Program-made: the position numbers and the translations under genes
From: Enterobacter sp. RIT418
GTDB lineage: Bacteria > Pseudomonadota > Gammaproteobacteria > Enterobacterales > Enterobacteriaceae
NCBI RefSeq assembly: GCF_003057745.1
Contig: NZ_QBJD02000002.1
Span: forward strand, 1-64,000
DNA: 64,000 bases
Direction: 5' to 3'
Part shown: positions 45,274-56,850 of the stretch, piece by piece
Numbering within the stretch: position 1 is the stretch's first letter
Layout: each line of letters starts with the position of its first letter
The notes under the pieces: model-generated
The model's input: the letters and a program-made list of their open reading frames with translations, nothing else
Told to the model about the DNA's origin: nothing
Database searches by the model: none

Positions 45274-45453
45274 ATGTTTTCTGTCGGCGATTATGTGCAA
45301 CCGCGCCAGGGCGGTCCAAAACTGAAGGTTCTTGAAGTGAACGGTGAAGAGATCGTGGTGGTACAGGCGAGCAATGAGCAGGGCGAAAAGTTCACGCTCA
45401 ACGCGGCGGAGGTGACACCCTACACCGAAGCTGGTGATTTTGGCGTTTGCTGA
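45274..45453 (+). CDS. DUF2158 (YodC-like) small protein
   Basis: 59 residues beginning MFSVGDYVQPRQGGPKLKVLEV, an SH3-like beta-barrel family of unknown role. A very strong ribosome site (AAGAGGAGGT) precedes it. It sits alone between ygaP and stpA; a hairpin follows directly. Confidence 0.85.
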   Translation: MFSVGDYVQPRQGGPKLKVLEVNGEEIVVVQASNEQGEKFTLNAAEVTPYTEAGDFGVC

Positions 45454-45461
45454 GATAACTA

Positions 45462-45485
45462 GCCGGGCGGCGCGTTCCGCCCGGC
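45462..45485. terminator. Bidirectional hairpin between the DUF2158 gene and stpA
   Basis: GCCGGGCGG-CGCGTT-CCGCCCGGC: perfect 9-bp stem in the convergent space, without a strong T run on either side. Confidence 0.65.
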
Positions 45486-45492
45486 AATGTCG

Positions 45493-45897
45493 TTAAATCA
45501 GGAAATCATCCAGCGACTTACCGTTTTCCAGCGCAATCGCAATTGGCTTCGGCGTGCGGCCCTGGCCTGTCCACGTTTTCTCTTCACCGTTTGCGTCAGT
45601 AAAGCGATATTTCGCTTCACGGGTTTTACGTTTTTTCGCCTGATTACCCCCGCTTACCAGTTCAGAACCCAGCAAATCAGACGGGGAAATACCGTCGGCT
45701 TTCATCAGCTCCAGCAGAGCATTAATTTTTTCCTGCTGCTCGGCACGCTGCTTTTCAAGCTCTGACTGCTCGTTACGTTTTTCTTCAACAACGGTGTTGA
45801 ATTTCTCCAGCACGTCCTCGAGAACGTCCAGGGATAATTCACGGGCCAGCGCACGAAGTGTGCGGATATTATTAAGATTCTGTAACGTCAAAGACAT
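45493..45897 (-). CDS. stpA: StpA, H-NS paralogue nucleoid protein
   Basis: 134 residues. N-terminal oligomerisation helices (LQNLNNIRTLRALARELSLDVLEDVLEKF), a charged linker (KKRKTRE), and the DNA-binding C-terminal domain with TWTGQGRTPKPI. Location between ygaP and alaE matches stpA rather than hns. It binds AT-rich curved DNA, silences foreign genes and has RNA-chaperone activity. The AT-rich islands of this same window would be likely targets. Confidence 0.95.
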   Translation of the reverse strand: MSLTLQNLNNIRTLRALARELSLDVLEDVLEKFNTVVEEKRNEQSELEKQRAEQQEKINALLELMKADGISPSDLLGSELVSGGNQAKKRKTREAKYRFTDANGEEKTWTGQGRTPKPIAIALENGKSLDDFLI

Positions 45898-46516
45898 ATT
45901 AATTGAAAACCTTTTCGTTGTATGTAAGCCGAAAATCAGTTAATAGAATAATTCATTTCGTTCGCAATATCCACCCGCGATCGCCTTTCGTTATTATTGT
46001 AGATATTTATCTTAAACTAATTATCTATATTACTTAATAACTCTTTTGCAAATTAATCACCACGATAATATCCAGGATCAACGGCGGCTACGCATGGACA
46101 TTCTCCAGTGCAGCCATATTTTGCATAAAAATTCATTTTTAATGGATGATTAAATGACGTTACAGGCAGAATTTTACGCTACGAAAGCACGGACAAATGG
46201 ATAAATATTACGCTAATCTGCCATACAGCCCTCCGCTTACCTCTCTGGCGGCGCGTAGCGCAGATACTTACACACACAAAACACTAACCACATGATTTCA
46301 AATGCAAAAAATCGAAGAGAGAGAGAAAATAACGAAGCGAGCGAGAAACAGGCAACTTTAGAGAATTTTGTTGACAAAACGCCATTAAATAAAAATTTAT
46401 CACTAATTGTTAGTTTACAGGCAGAGATATACTCTATGCGCATCAAATTAGCCAACCTAAAGCACTACTCGCTGCGGGTAGGAACGTCTTTTATAGTGCG
46501 CTCAAGGAGTTCAGAC
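45898..46516. promoter_or_regulatory. AT-rich intergenic region between stpA and alaE
   Basis: About 620 nt, divergent promoters of stpA and alaE. TTGACA at 46371-46376 is a strong -35 candidate for alaE, with only a poor -10 (AATTTA after 17 nt). The open frame from 46292 runs into alaE but its first 75 codons are of atypical composition, so I take them as untranslated. Confidence 0.5.
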
Positions 46517-46966
46517 ATGTTTTCACCGCAGTCTCGCCTGCGCCATGCGGTAGCGGATACGTTCGCGATGGTTGTCTATTGTTCCGTCGTCAACATGATG
46601 ATCGAAATTTTCCTCTCAGGAATGACCTTTGAGCAGTCGCTTTCTTCTCGTCTTGTCGCGATCCCGGTTAACATTCTTATTGCATGGCCATACGGTATGT
46701 ACCGCGATGCGATCATGCGCTGCGCGCGCCGCGTAAGCCCAACGGGCTGGGTGAAAAACCTGGCAGACGTGCTGGCCTACGTGACGTTCCAGTCACCGTT
46801 ATACGTTGCGATTCTGCTGGTAGTGGGCGCAGACTGGCACCAGATTGCCGCAGCCGTAAGCTCAAATATCGTGGTGTCGATGCTGATGGGCGCGGTATAT
46901 GGCTATTTCCTGGACTACTGCCGTCGCCTGTTTAAAGTCAGCCACTATGGCCAGGCTAAAGCGTGA
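46517..46966 (+). CDS. alaE: AlaE, L-alanine exporter
   Basis: 149 residues, nearly identical to E. coli AlaE ([55 protein letters not shown]). Four membrane helices; exports alanine to prevent toxic build-up. AAGGAG lies 7 nt before the ATG at 46517, which agrees with the known start. Confidence 0.95.
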   Translation: MFSPQSRLRHAVADTFAMVVYCSVVNMMIEIFLSGMTFEQSLSSRLVAIPVNILIAWPYGMYRDAIMRCARRVSPTGWVKNLADVLAYVTFQSPLYVAILLVVGADWHQIAAAVSSNIVVSMLMGAVYGYFLDYCRRLFKVSHYGQAKA

Positions 46967-46973
46967 AGGAAGA

Positions 46974-46993
46974 CGACTGGCTTAGGCCAGTCG
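46974..46993. terminator. Hairpin between alaE and ygaC
   Basis: CGACTGGC-TTAG-GCCAGTCG, perfect 8-bp stem between convergent stops; no long T run. Confidence 0.6.
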
Positions 46994-46998
46994 AAAAC

Positions 46999-47343
46999 TT
47001 ACTGCACTTCGCCGAACACCCCTGTCAGGAAGCGCTCCAGCGCCATTCGGGAGCTAAAACCGTGCGGAATACCATAATGCTCATGCGTTTCACCGCCTAA
47101 ATAGAGCGGAAATTGCTGGTAATGATCGCAGGTTTTAATTTCCGAGGCAGGCTCAGCAAATGACAAACTTCTGTCTTTCAGCGTCGGGTGAATAATGAGA
47201 GCCGTGCGCCCCATTCTCGCTTCACGATTGACGTAAACATAATTCTCGCCGCGGCGATATCCATAGGCTTTTGATGTCACTTCGTCCATGGTGAATCCCG
47301 CTTTTTCAAGAACGCGTGCCACCTCATCCGGTCGTAAATACAT
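46999..47343 (-). CDS. ygaC: YgaC (DUF2002) conserved protein
   Basis: 114 residues: [20 protein letters not shown] ... [18 protein letters not shown]. Conserved in enterobacteria next to alaE and ygaM; in E. coli it is Fur-regulated, and its function is unknown. I see no clear Fur box upstream here. Confidence 0.93.
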   Translation of the reverse strand: MYLRPDEVARVLEKAGFTMDEVTSKAYGYRRGENYVYVNREARMGRTALIIHPTLKDRSLSFAEPASEIKTCDHYQQFPLYLGGETHEHYGIPHGFSSRMALERFLTGVFGEVQ

Positions 47344-47465
47344 ATATATTCCTCGTTATCTTTTCCTGCCCGGCAACCTTACAGTAATCAGCATTAGCAG
47401 TGCTTTCAGAATATTCCATAAACTGTCTTTTACGTCGTGACTCGCTTCAGACATTTGATTCGTGA

Positions 47466-47476
47466 GCTAGACTTAA
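47466..47476 (+). promoter_or_regulatory. Sigma-S-type -10 element of ygaM
   Basis: GCTAGACTTAA closely matches the extended sigma-S -10 (KCTAYRCTTAA), 27 nt before the ATG. Its stress-linked family supports this. Confidence 0.5.
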
Positions 47477-47503
47477 TGGGAACGCCAAATTAAGGAGGAT
47501 CGT

Positions 47504-47830
47504 ATGTTTAACAGACCGAACCGAAACGATATTAACGACGACGCTCAGGATATTCGTAATGATGTCAGCCAATTAGCCGACACGCTGGAAGAGGTGTTGA
47601 AATCCTGGGGAAGTGACGCCAAGGACGAAGCGGATGCCGCGAAACGTAAGGCTCAGTCTTTGCTGCGCGAAACGCGCGCCAGAATGAACGGCCGTTCGCG
47701 CGCCTCTCAGGCCGCCTGCGATGCCATCAGCTGCGCAAATACCTTCGTGCGTGAAAAACCGATGTACGCGCTGGGCACCGTTGCCGCGGTAGGGATCTTC
47801 GTGGGTGCCCTGCTCAGCCTGCGAAAATAA
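47504..47830 (+). CDS. ygaM: YgaM, DUF883/ElaB-family tail-anchored ribosome-binding protein
   Basis: 108 residues: an N-terminal helical, charged part (DINDDAQDIRNDVSQLADTLEEVLKSWGSDAKDEADAAK) and a single C-terminal membrane helix (MYALGTVAAVGIFVGALLSLRK). ElaB/YqjD/YgaM proteins tether ribosomes to the inner membrane in stationary phase. AAGGAGG precedes the start. Confidence 0.93.
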   Translation: MFNRPNRNDINDDAQDIRNDVSQLADTLEEVLKSWGSDAKDEADAAKRKAQSLLRETRARMNGRSRASQAACDAISCANTFVREKPMYALGTVAAVGIFVGALLSLRK

Positions 47831-47848
47831 GTTAGTGGCTTCATATCG

Positions 47849-47883
47849 GCCCCGTTAGCCTTCGGTTACGGGGCTTTTCTTTG
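47849..47883 (+). terminator. Terminator of ygaM
   Basis: GCCCCGT ... ACGGGGC with inner AGCC/GGTT pairing and a TTCG-type loop, then TTTTCTTTG. Confidence 0.9.
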
Positions 47884-47958
47884 TCCAATAGCTAAAATCG
47901 CGTACGGCAACCCCTGTCCCGCCCTGCTCATCATCTGGAACACATCAATCGAAATTTC

Positions 47959-48002
47959 CCATATCTTGTATGGTTGAAACTTATCACAACTACATCTAGT
48001 AT
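47959..48002. promoter_or_regulatory. Paired NrdR boxes upstream of nrdH
   Basis: CCATATCTTGTAT (47959-47971) and CTACATCTAGTAT (47990-48002) each fit about 10 of 13 core positions of the NrdR box (CwAtATaTwGtgt). They are 31 bp apart, i.e. three helical turns, the spacing NrdR uses. NrdR represses ribonucleotide reductase operons when dNTPs are ample. Confidence 0.65.
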
Positions 48003-48030
48003 CCTTCTTAGCAAGAGATACACAACCCGA

Positions 48031-48044
48031 CGCGAAGCTTCGCG
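48031..48044. repeat. Perfect 14-bp palindrome in the nrdH leader
   Basis: CGCGAAGCTTCGCG, followed by CCGCTTTCTCATTCT, 32 nt before the nrdH ATG. It could form a terminator- or attenuator-like hairpin in the 5' leader, or be a protein site. Confidence 0.6.
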
Positions 48045-48076
48045 CCGCTTTCTCATTCTAAATGGAAATACGAATC

Positions 48077-48316
48077 ATGAGCATTATTATTTACACTCGT
48101 AACGATTGTGTTCAGTGCCACGCTACCAAGCGCGCCATGGAAAGCCGCGGCGTTGCCTTTGAGATGGTGAATATCGACCTGGTCCCGGACGCCGCCGACG
48201 CGCTGCGCGCGCAGGGCTTCCGCCAGCTTCCGGTGGTTGTTGCCGGTGAAACCAGCTGGTCCGGCTTTCGCCCGGATATGATCAACCGCCTTAGCGCTCA
48301 GGCCGCCCGTGCATGA
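48077..48316 (+). CDS. nrdH: NrdH, glutaredoxin-like electron donor of class Ib RNR
   Basis: 79 residues with the redox motif CVQC (Cys11, Cys14) and [27 protein letters not shown]. Reduces NrdEF. The ATG at 48077 matches known NrdH proteins; an in-frame ATG at 48062 adds five residues. nrdI overlaps the stop by 4 nt. Confidence 0.95.
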   Translation: MSIIIYTRNDCVQCHATKRAMESRGVAFEMVNIDLVPDAADALRAQGFRQLPVVVAGETSWSGFRPDMINRLSAQAARA

Positions 48317-48723
48317 GCACGCTGGTCTACTTCTCCAGCAGTTCGGAAAACACGCTTCGCTTTATTGAGCGCGTCGGGCTGCCCGCGATCCGCATTCCGC
48401 TCAACGAGCGGGAGCGTATTCAGGTGGATGAACCTTACATCCTGGTGGTGCCCAGCTACGGTGGCGGCGGCACGGCCGGCGCGGTGCCCCGCCAGGTGAT
48501 CCGCTTTCTGAACGATCCGCACAACCGGCAGCGCATTCGCGGCGTGATCGCGGCGGGCAATCGCAACTTCGGCGACGCGTTTTGCCGCGCCGGCGATCTC
48601 ATCTCTCAAAAATGCGGCGTGCCGTATCTCTATCGTTTCGAACTGATGGGGACACCGCAGGACGTTGAAAACGTGCGTAAAGGAGTGAACGAATTTTGGC
48701 AACGACAACCGCAGAACGCGTAA
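48313..48723 (+). CDS. nrdI: NrdI, flavodoxin-like activator of the NrdF metal cofactor
   Basis: 136 residues. FMN-binding pattern [16 protein letters not shown] at the start and [24 protein letters not shown]. NrdI supplies the oxidant that builds the dimanganese-tyrosyl radical in NrdF. Overlaps nrdH (4 nt) and nrdE (28 nt). Confidence 0.95.
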   Translation: MSTLVYFSSSSENTLRFIERVGLPAIRIPLNERERIQVDEPYILVVPSYGGGGTAGAVPRQVIRFLNDPHNRQRIRGVIAAGNRNFGDAFCRAGDLISQKCGVPYLYRFELMGTPQDVENVRKGVNEFWQRQPQNA

Positions 48724-50840
48724 TCCAGGGGACGCCGGATTACCACGCGCTGAACGCGATGCTTAACCTGTACGATCGCGAGGGGCGCATCCAGTTCGGC
48801 AAAGATCACGAGGCGGTGGACGCCTTTTTTGCCGCCCACGTCCGTCCGAACAGCGTGACGTTTGGCAGCCAGCAGGAGCGTCTCGACTATCTGGTCAAAG
48901 AAGGCTATTACGAAGAGCGCGCGCTGGCCCGCTATGACCGCGCCTTCGTGGTGAAGCTGTTCGAGCGCGCCCACGCCAGCGGCTTTCGCTTCCAGACGTT
49001 TCTCGGCGCGTGGAAGTATTACACCAGCTATACCCTGAAGACCTTCGACGGCAAACGCTATCTTGAAAGCTTTGAGGATCGCACCGTGATGGTGGCGCTG
49101 ACGCTCGCCCAGGGTGATGAAGCGCTGGCCGGGCGGCTGACCGACGAGATCCTCTCCGGCCGCTTCCAGCCCGCCACGCCCACCTTCCTCAACTGCGGCA
49201 AGGCCCAGCGCGGCGAGCTGGTCTCCTGCTTCCTGCTGCGCATCGAAGACAACATGGAGTCGATTGGCCGCGCGGTAAATTCGGCGCTACAGCTTTCGAA
49301 ACGCGGCGGCGGCGTGGCGTTTCTGCTCTCCAACCTGCGCGAAGCGGGTGCGCCAATCAAGCGCATAGAAAACCAGTCCTCCGGGGTGATCCCGGTGATG
49401 AAAATGCTGGAAGATGCGTTCTCGTACGCCAACCAGCTCGGCGCGCGCCAGGGCGCGGGCGCGGTGTATCTGCACGCGCACCACCCGGACATCCTGCGCT
49501 TTCTCGATACCAAGCGCGAAAACGCCGACGAAAAAATCCGCATTAAGACCCTGTCGCTCGGCGTCGTCATCCCGGACATCACCTTTGCGCTCGCCAAAGA
49601 AAATGCCGACATGGCGCTGTTCTCGCCCTACGATATCGAGCGCATCTACGGTAAAGCGTTCGGCGACGTGGCCATCAGCGAGCTGTACGACGAGCTGGTT
49701 GCCGACGACCGCATCCGCAAGACGTACATCAACGCCCGCGACTTCTTCCAGACGCTGGCCGAAATTCAGTTTGAGTCCGGCTATCCGTACATCATGTATG
49801 AGGACACGGTGAACCGCGCCAATCCGATTGCCGGGCGCATCAACATGAGCAACCTGTGCTCGGAGATCCTGCAGGTCAACAGCGCCTCCACCTATGACGA
49901 GAACCTGGACTACGCGGACGTGGGGAAAGATATCTCCTGCAACCTCGGGTCGCTGAATATCGCCCACACCATGGATTCCCCCGACTTTGGCCGCACGGTC
50001 GAGACGGCGATCCGCGGGCTGACGGCGGTGTCGGACATGAGCCACATCCGCAGCGTGCCGTCCATCGCGGCGGGCAACGCCGCGTCGCACGCCATTGGGC
50101 TGGGGCAGATGAACCTGCACGGCTATCTGGCACGGGAAGGCATCGCCTACGGCAGCCCGGAAGGGCTGGATTTCACCAACCTCTATTTCTACACCGTCAC
50201 CTGGCACGCGCTGCACGCCTCGATGATGCTGGCCCGCGAGCGCGGCCAGCGTTTTGCGGGGTTTGAGCAGTCGCGCTACGCCAGCGGCGAATATTTCAGC
50301 CAGTATCTTGAAGGCGACTGGCAGCCGAAAACCGCGAAGGTGCGGGCGCTGTTTGCCCGCGCCGGGATCGTTTTGCCGACGCGCGCGATGTGGCAGCAGC
50401 TTCGCGCCGACGTCATGCAATACGGCATCTATAACCAGAACCTGCAGGCGGTGCCGCCAACCGGATCGATTTCCTACATCAACCACGCCACGTCGAGCAT
50501 TCACCCGATCGTGTCGAAAATCGAGATCCGTAAGGAAGGCAAAACCGGGCGCGTTTACTATCCCGCCCCGTTTATGACCAACGAAAACCTGGCGCTGTAC
50601 CAGGACGCGTACGAGATCGGCCCGGAGAAGATCATCGATACCTACGCCGAGGCGACGAAGCACGTGGATCAGGGGCTGTCCTTAACGCTCTTCTTCCCGG
50701 ATACCGCCACCACGCGCGATATCAACAGGGCGCAGATCTACGCCTGGAAGAAAGGCATCAAGACGCTGTACTACATTCGCCTGCGCCAGCTTGCGCTGGA
50801 AGGCACCGAAATTGAAGGCTGCGTGTCCTGCGCGCTGTAA
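48696..50840 (+). CDS. nrdE: NrdE, class Ib ribonucleotide reductase alpha subunit
   Basis: 714 residues, full length. TTG start at 48696 with AAAGGAG before it, inside the nrdI end. Recognisable: [57 protein letters not shown], and the C-terminal redox pair EGCVSCAL. Reduces ribonucleotides with NrdF; the class Ib system serves under iron limitation or oxidative stress. Confidence 0.96.
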   Translation: MATTTAERVIQGTPDYHALNAMLNLYDREGRIQFGKDHEAVDAFFAAHVRPNSVTFGSQQERLDYLVKEGYYEERALARYDRAFVVKLFERAHASGFRFQTFLGAWKYYTSYTLKTFDGKRYLESFEDRTVMVALTLAQGDEALAGRLTDEILSGRFQPATPTFLNCGKAQRGELVSCFLLRIEDNMESIGRAVNSALQLSKRGGGVAFLLSNLREAGAPIKRIENQSSGVIPVMKMLEDAFSYANQLGARQGAGAVYLHAHHPDILRFLDTKRENADEKIRIKTLSLGVVIPDITFALAKENADMALFSPYDIERIYGKAFGDVAISELYDELVADDRIRKTYINARDFFQTLAEIQFESGYPYIMYEDTVNRANPIAGRINMSNLCSEILQVNSASTYDENLDYADVGKDISCNLGSLNIAHTMDSPDFGRTVETAIRGLTAVSDMSHIRSVPSIAAGNAASHAIGLGQMNLHGYLAREGIAYGSPEGLDFTNLYFYTVTWHALHASMMLARERGQRFAGFEQSRYASGEYFSQYLEGDWQPKTAKVRALFARAGIVLPTRAMWQQLRADVMQYGIYNQNLQAVPPTGSISYINHATSSIHPIVSKIEIRKEGKTGRVYYPAPFMTNENLALYQDAYEIGPEKIIDTYAEATKHVDQGLSLTLFFPDTATTRDINRAQIYAWKKGIKTLYYIRLRQLALEGTEIEGCVSCAL

Positions 50841-51809
<969 letters not shown>

Positions 51810-52142
51810 TGAACCGATTAACGTTCATTAATTAAATATAAATCTCATTATTTCCCACTTAATATTTACAATACAACTACACTGTAATTTCCGCGTCATA
51901 TTCGCCTGATTCATACCGATTCAGGCGAAATCTCCCGATGCAGCAGCAAAAAATTCAGAAAAATTCAAACCGCGCTCAGCCCTTTACTCATGGGAAATTC
52001 AGCCGTTTCGCTTGCGGCAAAATTCATGCCACCAGCACACGTAGGGTTGTCTCAGATTCTCAGTATGTTAGGGTTATGCCAGTTAACTATTTACCATGGT
52101 AATCATATCGACATAATCAAATAACAGGACACTCTCTATTGC
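51810..52142. promoter_or_regulatory. proU control region
   Basis: 333 nt, AT-rich, between nrdF and proV. It contains the osmoregulated promoter listed separately; the upstream AT-rich half is a likely H-NS/StpA binding element as in E. coli proU. Confidence 0.7.
52047..52074 (+). promoter_or_regulatory. proU P2 sigma-70 promoter
   Basis: TTGTCT-N16-TAGGGT, corresponding to E. coli proU P2 (TTGCCT-N16-TAGGGT) with an almost identical spacer, about 70 nt before proV. Confidence 0.85.
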
Positions 52143-53354
52143 ATGGCAATTAAATTAGAAGTGAAGAATCTTTATAAGGTATTTGGCGAGCACCCGCAGC
52201 GCGCATTCAAATACATCGAAAAAGGACTTTCGAAAGAGCAAATTCTGGAAAAAACCGGGCTATCGCTTGGCGTTAAAGACGCCAGTCTGGCCATTGAAGA
52301 AGGCGAGATTTTTGTCATCATGGGGTTATCCGGCTCGGGTAAATCCACTATGGTTCGCCTTCTCAATCGCCTGATTGAACCCACCCGCGGACAGGTGCTG
52401 ATTGACGGCGTGGATATTGCCAAAATATCTGACGCCGAGCTTCGCGAGGTGCGCAGAAAAAAGATTGCGATGGTGTTCCAGTCATTCGCGTTAATGCCGC
52501 ACATGACGGTATTAGATAATACCGCATTTGGAATGGAATTAGCGGGCGTTTCCGCCGCTGAGCGTCAGGAAAAAGCGCTGGACGCGCTGCGTCAGGTTGG
52601 GCTGGAGAATTATGCTCACGGCTATCCGGATGAACTTTCTGGCGGCATGCGTCAGCGCGTGGGATTAGCCCGCGCCCTCGCCATTAATCCCGATATTTTA
52701 TTAATGGATGAAGCCTTCTCGGCGCTCGATCCGTTAATTCGCACCGAGATGCAGGATGAGCTGGTAAAATTACAGGCGAAACATCAGCGCACCATTGTCT
52801 TTATTTCCCACGATCTGGACGAAGCGATGCGTATTGGCGATCGTATTGCCATTATGCAAAACGGCGAAGTGGTGCAGGTCGGCACGCCGGATGAAATTCT
52901 CAATAATCCGGCCAATGATTATGTCCGCACCTTCTTCCGCGGCGTGGATATTAGCCAGGTGTTTAGCGCCAAAGATATCGCCCGTCGTTCACCAAACGGT
53001 CTTATTCGTAAAACGCCGGGATTTGGCCCGCGCTCTGCGCTCAAGCTGCTGCAGGATGAGGACCGTGAATACGGTTATCTGATCGAACGCGGTAATAAAT
53101 TTGTTGGCATTGTCTCCATCGATTCTCTGAAAACCGCGCTTGGCGAAAATCAGGGTATTGATGCGGCGGTTATCGACGCCCCGCTTGCCGTGGACGCCGA
53201 AACGCCGCTCAGCGAACTGCTCTCACACGTCGGCCAGGCGCCGTGCGCCGTGCCGGTGGTGGGTGAAGAACAACAGTACGTCGGCATCATCTCAAAACGG
53301 ATGCTGCTGCAGGCTTTAGATCGCGAGGGGGCAAACAATGACCGATCAAACTAA
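52143..53354 (+). CDS. proV: ProV, glycine betaine/proline betaine ABC ATPase
   Basis: 403 residues, nearly identical to E. coli ProV: Walker [10 protein letters not shown]-loop [13 protein letters not shown], signature [15 protein letters not shown], Walker [14 protein letters not shown], and two C-terminal CBS-type domains that sense ionic strength. Drives uptake of osmoprotectants. proW overlaps its end by 17 nt. Confidence 0.96.
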   Translation: MAIKLEVKNLYKVFGEHPQRAFKYIEKGLSKEQILEKTGLSLGVKDASLAIEEGEIFVIMGLSGSGKSTMVRLLNRLIEPTRGQVLIDGVDIAKISDAELREVRRKKIAMVFQSFALMPHMTVLDNTAFGMELAGVSAAERQEKALDALRQVGLENYAHGYPDELSGGMRQRVGLARALAINPDILLMDEAFSALDPLIRTEMQDELVKLQAKHQRTIVFISHDLDEAMRIGDRIAIMQNGEVVQVGTPDEILNNPANDYVRTFFRGVDISQVFSAKDIARRSPNGLIRKTPGFGPRSALKLLQDEDREYGYLIERGNKFVGIVSIDSLKTALGENQGIDAAVIDAPLAVDAETPLSELLSHVGQAPCAVPVVGEEQQYVGIISKRMLLQALDREGANNDRSN

Positions 53355-54408
53355 CCCGTGGGGCACTGCTGACGCTGCGGACAGCGCGGCACAATCCGCC
53401 GACGCGTGGGGCTCATCCACGCCTGCGCCAGCCGACGGCGGCACGGCGGACTGGCTCAACAGCGCGCCTGCACCGGCGCCTGAACACTTCAATATTATGG
53501 ATCCATTCCACAAAACGCTGATCCCGCTCGACCGCTGGGTCACCGAAGGGATCGACTGGGTGGTGACGCACTTCCGCCCGGTGTTCCAGGGGATCCGCGT
53601 GCCGGTGGATTACATCCTGAACGGCTTCCAGCAGATGTTGCTGGGCATGCCCGCGCCGGTGGCGATTATCCTGTTCTCCCTGATCGCCTGGCAGTTCGGC
53701 AGCGCCGGAATGGGCGTTGCCACGCTGGTCTCGCTGATTGCCATCGGCGCGATCGGCGCGTGGTCGCAGGCGATGATCACCCTGGCGCTGGTGCTGACCG
53801 CCCTGCTCTTCTGTATCGTTATCGGCCTGCCGATGGGGATCTGGCTGGCCCGCAGCCCGCGGGCGGCGAAGATCATTCGACCGCTGATGGATGCGATGCA
53901 GACCACCCCGGCGTTCGTGTATCTGGTGCCGATCGTCATGCTGTTCGGGATCGGCAACGTGCCGGGCGTGGTAGTGACCATTATCTTCGCCCTGCCGCCG
54001 ATTATTCGCCTGACCATTCTGGGCATTAATCAGGTGCCAGCCGATCTCATTGAGGCGTCACGCTCGTTCGGCGCCAGCCCGCGCCAGATGCTGTTTAAGG
54101 TTCAGCTCCCGCTGGCCATGCCAACCATTATGGCGGGCGTTAACCAGACGCTGATGCTGGCGCTGTCGATGGTGGTTATCGCCTCTATGATCGCCGTGGG
54201 CGGCCTGGGCCAGATGGTGCTGCGCGGCATTGGCCGCCTCGATATGGGGCTGGCAACCGTCGGCGGCGTCGGCATCGTGATCCTCGCCATTATTCTTGAC
54301 CGCCTCACGCAGGCCGTCGGTCGTGATTCACGCAGTCGCGGCAACCGTCGCTGGTATACCACCGGCCCCGTCGGGTTACTCACCCGCCCTTTCACGAAAT
54401 CAAAATAA
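53338..54408 (+). CDS. proW: ProW, glycine betaine ABC permease
   Basis: 356 residues. A long Ala/Asp/Pro-rich periplasmic N-terminal tail (about 1-60), then several helices and the EAA loop ([24 protein letters not shown]). Forms the membrane channel of ProVWX. Confidence 0.96.
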   Translation: MTDQTNPWGTADAADSAAQSADAWGSSTPAPADGGTADWLNSAPAPAPEHFNIMDPFHKTLIPLDRWVTEGIDWVVTHFRPVFQGIRVPVDYILNGFQQMLLGMPAPVAIILFSLIAWQFGSAGMGVATLVSLIAIGAIGAWSQAMITLALVLTALLFCIVIGLPMGIWLARSPRAAKIIRPLMDAMQTTPAFVYLVPIVMLFGIGNVPGVVVTIIFALPPIIRLTILGINQVPADLIEASRSFGASPRQMLFKVQLPLAMPTIMAGVNQTLMLALSMVVIASMIAVGGLGQMVLRGIGRLDMGLATVGGVGIVILAIILDRLTQAVGRDSRSRGNRRWYTTGPVGLLTRPFTKSK

Positions 54409-54417
54409 GGAACAACG

Positions 54418-55413
54418 ATGCGACATAGCGTACTTTTTGCCACAGCGTTTGCCACCCTTGTCTCTTCCAGCGCGTTTGCGGCCGACCTGCCGGGCAAAGG
54501 CATTACCGTGCAGCCGGTGCAGAGCACCATTTCGGAAGAGTCCTTCCAGACCCAGATCGTGAGCCGCGCGCTGGAAAAGCTGGGCTATACGGTCAACACC
54601 GCCAGCGAAGTGGATTACAACGTGGGCTACACCTCGATTGCCTCCGGCGATGCTACCTTTACCGCCGTTAACTGGCAGCCGCTGCACGACGATATGTATG
54701 CCGCCGCGGGCGGCGACAAGAAGTTCTACCGCGAAGGGACCTTCGTGACCGGCGCGGCGCAGGGATACCTGATCGACAAGAAAACCGCCGACAAGTATCA
54801 CATCACCAATATTGAACAGCTGAAAGATCCGAAGATTGCGAAGCTGTTCGACACCAACGGCGACGGCAAGGCCGACATGATGGGCTGCTCGCCGGGCTGG
54901 GGCTGCGAGGCGGTGATTAACCACCAGAACAAAGCGTTCGATCTGGCGAAGACCGTCGACGTGAGCCACGGCAACTACTCGGCGATGATGGCCGACACCA
55001 TCGCCCGCTTTAAGGAAGGCAAGCCGGTTATCTACTACACCTGGACGCCGTACTGGGTGAGCGACGTGCTGAAGCCTGGCAAAGACGTGGTATGGCTGCA
55101 GGTGCCGTTCTCCTCCCTGCCGGGCGAGCAGAAAGACATCGACACCAAGCTGCCGAACGGCATGAACTACGGCTTCCCGGTGAATACCATGCACATTGTG
55201 GCCAACAAGGCCTGGGCAGAGAAAAACCCGGCGGCCGCGAAGCTGTTCTCGGTGATGAAGCTGCCGCTGGCGGACATCAACGCCCAGAACGCGATGATGC
55301 ACGCGGGCAAATCCTCCGAGGCGGACGTGAAAGGCCACGTTGACGGCTGGATCAAGGCCCACCAGCAGCAGTTCGACGGCTGGGTGAAAGAGGCGCTTGA
55401 CGCCCAGAAGTAA
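54418..55413 (+). CDS. proX: ProX, periplasmic glycine betaine-binding protein
   Basis: 331 residues. Signal peptide [21 protein letters not shown]. Ligand-binding aromatic region [15 protein letters not shown] and [16 protein letters not shown] typical of ProX/OpuAC. Delivers betaine to ProWV. AAGGAACAACG precedes the start. Confidence 0.96.
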   Translation: MRHSVLFATAFATLVSSSAFAADLPGKGITVQPVQSTISEESFQTQIVSRALEKLGYTVNTASEVDYNVGYTSIASGDATFTAVNWQPLHDDMYAAAGGDKKFYREGTFVTGAAQGYLIDKKTADKYHITNIEQLKDPKIAKLFDTNGDGKADMMGCSPGWGCEAVINHQNKAFDLAKTVDVSHGNYSAMMADTIARFKEGKPVIYYTWTPYWVSDVLKPGKDVVWLQVPFSSLPGEQKDIDTKLPNGMNYGFPVNTMHIVANKAWAEKNPAAAKLFSVMKLPLADINAQNAMMHAGKSSEADVKGHVDGWIKAHQQQFDGWVKEALDAQK

Positions 55414-55420
55414 AATACTG

Positions 55421-55503
55421 CCCCTCACCCTAACCCTCTCCCCAAAGGGGAGAGGGGACGTTGACCACCCTCTCCCCTTTGGGGAGAGGGCCGGGGTGAG
55501 GGG
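55421..55503. repeat. Inverted pair of GC-rich palindromic repeats after proX
   Basis: Same family and architecture as 37465-37546: CCCCTCACCCTAACCCTCTC ... CCGGGGTGAGGGG with two internal hairpins. Likely acts as transcript end or mRNA stabiliser for proVWX. Confidence 0.85.
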
Positions 55504-55623
55504 ATCACACAGCACCCAACCTAAACCGCACAATCCAGCACGTAACAATCCCCCAACATTCACAATCATTCGCTATTATGGTTTCCGGAAAATTAATCAC
55601 TTAACTCACGATTCCTGAACCTA

Positions 55624-56808
55624 ATGACGAAAACACCTCACGGGCTTAGCCCGGCTCTCATTATTTTGATGTCCGTGGCAACGGGTCTGGCCGTCGCCAG
55701 CAATTATTACGCCCAGCCTCTGCTGGATACCATCGCCCGCGCGTTTGATCTTTCCGCCAGTTCCGCAGGCTTTATTGTTACCGCCGCCCAGCTCGGCTAT
55801 GCCGCCGGGCTGCTGTTCCTCGTCCCGCTGGGCGATATGTTTGAGCGCCGGATGCTGATTGTCACCATGACGCTGCTGGCCGCCGGCGGGATGCTGATCA
55901 CCGCCAGCAGCCAGTCGCTGACGATGATGATTGTGGGCACCGCGCTGACGGGGCTGTTCTCCGTCGTGGCGCAGATCCTGGTGCCGCTGGCGGCCACGCT
56001 TGCCTCGCCGGATAAACGCGGCAAGGTCGTCGGGACGATCATGAGCGGCCTGCTGCTGGGGATCCTGCTGGCGCGAACCGTGGCGGGCCTGCTGGCAAGC
56101 CTCGGCGGCTGGCGAACGGTCTACTGGGTTGCGAGCGCGCTGATGGCCGTCATGGCGCTGGCGCTGTGGCGCGGGCTGCCGAAGGTGAAGCAGGAAAACA
56201 ACCTGAACTACCCGCAGCTTCTCGCCTCCGTTTTCAGCCTCTTCACGCAGGATAAGCTGCTGCGAACTCGCGCACTACTCGGCTGTTTAACCTTCGCGAA
56301 CTTCAGCATCCTCTGGACGTCGATGGCGTTTTTGCTTGCCGCGCCGCCGTTTAACTATTCCGAAGCGGTTATTGGCCTGTTCGGCCTTGCCGGTGCCGCC
56401 GGTGCGCTGGGCGCGCGTCCCGCTGGCGGGCTCGCCGATAAGGGCAAATCACACCTCACCACCACCGCTGGGCTCGTTCTGCTGCTGCTCTCATGGGCGG
56501 CAATCTGGTACGGGCACGTTTCGGTGCTGGCGCTGATCGTCGGGATTTTGGTGCTCGACCTCACCGTACAGGGCGTCCATATCACTAACCAAACCGTTAT
56601 CTATCGGGTGAAGCCCGAGGCGCGAAACCGCCTCACGGCCGGGTATATGACCAGCTACTTTATCGGCGGCGCGGCGGGGTCGTTAATTTCAGCCTCGGCG
56701 TGGCAGCATGCGGGCTGGACGGGCGTCTGCGCGATTGGCGCCATCGTGGCGGCGCTCAACCTGCTGGTCTGGTGGCGCGGATATCATCGCCAGGAAGCCG
56801 CTCACTAA
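55624..56808 (+). CDS. ygaY: MFS transporter, intact YgaY-type
   Basis: 394 residues, 12 helices. MFS motif A-like loop LVPLGDMFERRMLIV; drug/arabinose exporter-like N-terminus (ASNYYAQPLLDTIARAFDLS). In E. coli the gene in this position, after proX, is a broken pseudogene (ygaXY); here it is open throughout. Substrate unknown; sugar or drug efflux is typical of the group. Confidence 0.85.
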   Translation: MTKTPHGLSPALIILMSVATGLAVASNYYAQPLLDTIARAFDLSASSAGFIVTAAQLGYAAGLLFLVPLGDMFERRMLIVTMTLLAAGGMLITASSQSLTMMIVGTALTGLFSVVAQILVPLAATLASPDKRGKVVGTIMSGLLLGILLARTVAGLLASLGGWRTVYWVASALMAVMALALWRGLPKVKQENNLNYPQLLASVFSLFTQDKLLRTRALLGCLTFANFSILWTSMAFLLAAPPFNYSEAVIGLFGLAGAAGALGARPAGGLADKGKSHLTTTAGLVLLLLSWAAIWYGHVSVLALIVGILVLDLTVQGVHITNQTVIYRVKPEARNRLTAGYMTSYFIGGAAGSLISASAWQHAGWTGVCAIGAIVAALNLLVWWRGYHRQEAAH

Positions 56809-56823
56809 GTTTTACAATGCTTT

Positions 56824-56850
56824 AGGCCTCCCGGGGTGTAAAGGAGGCCT
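56824..56850 (+). terminator. Hairpin after the MFS gene
   Basis: AGGCCTCC-N11-GGAGGCCT, 15 nt after the stop; followed by GCATCTGTT, so only a weak T tail. Confidence 0.6.

Noticed and set aside
46292..46516. 75-codon N-terminal extension of alaE
   Set aside because: AT-rich, atypical residues; the known AlaE start at 46517 has AAGGAG directly upstream.
55397..55618. 73-codon ORF after proX
   Set aside because: Encoded by the palindromic repeat pair; low-complexity product repeating in both orientations.
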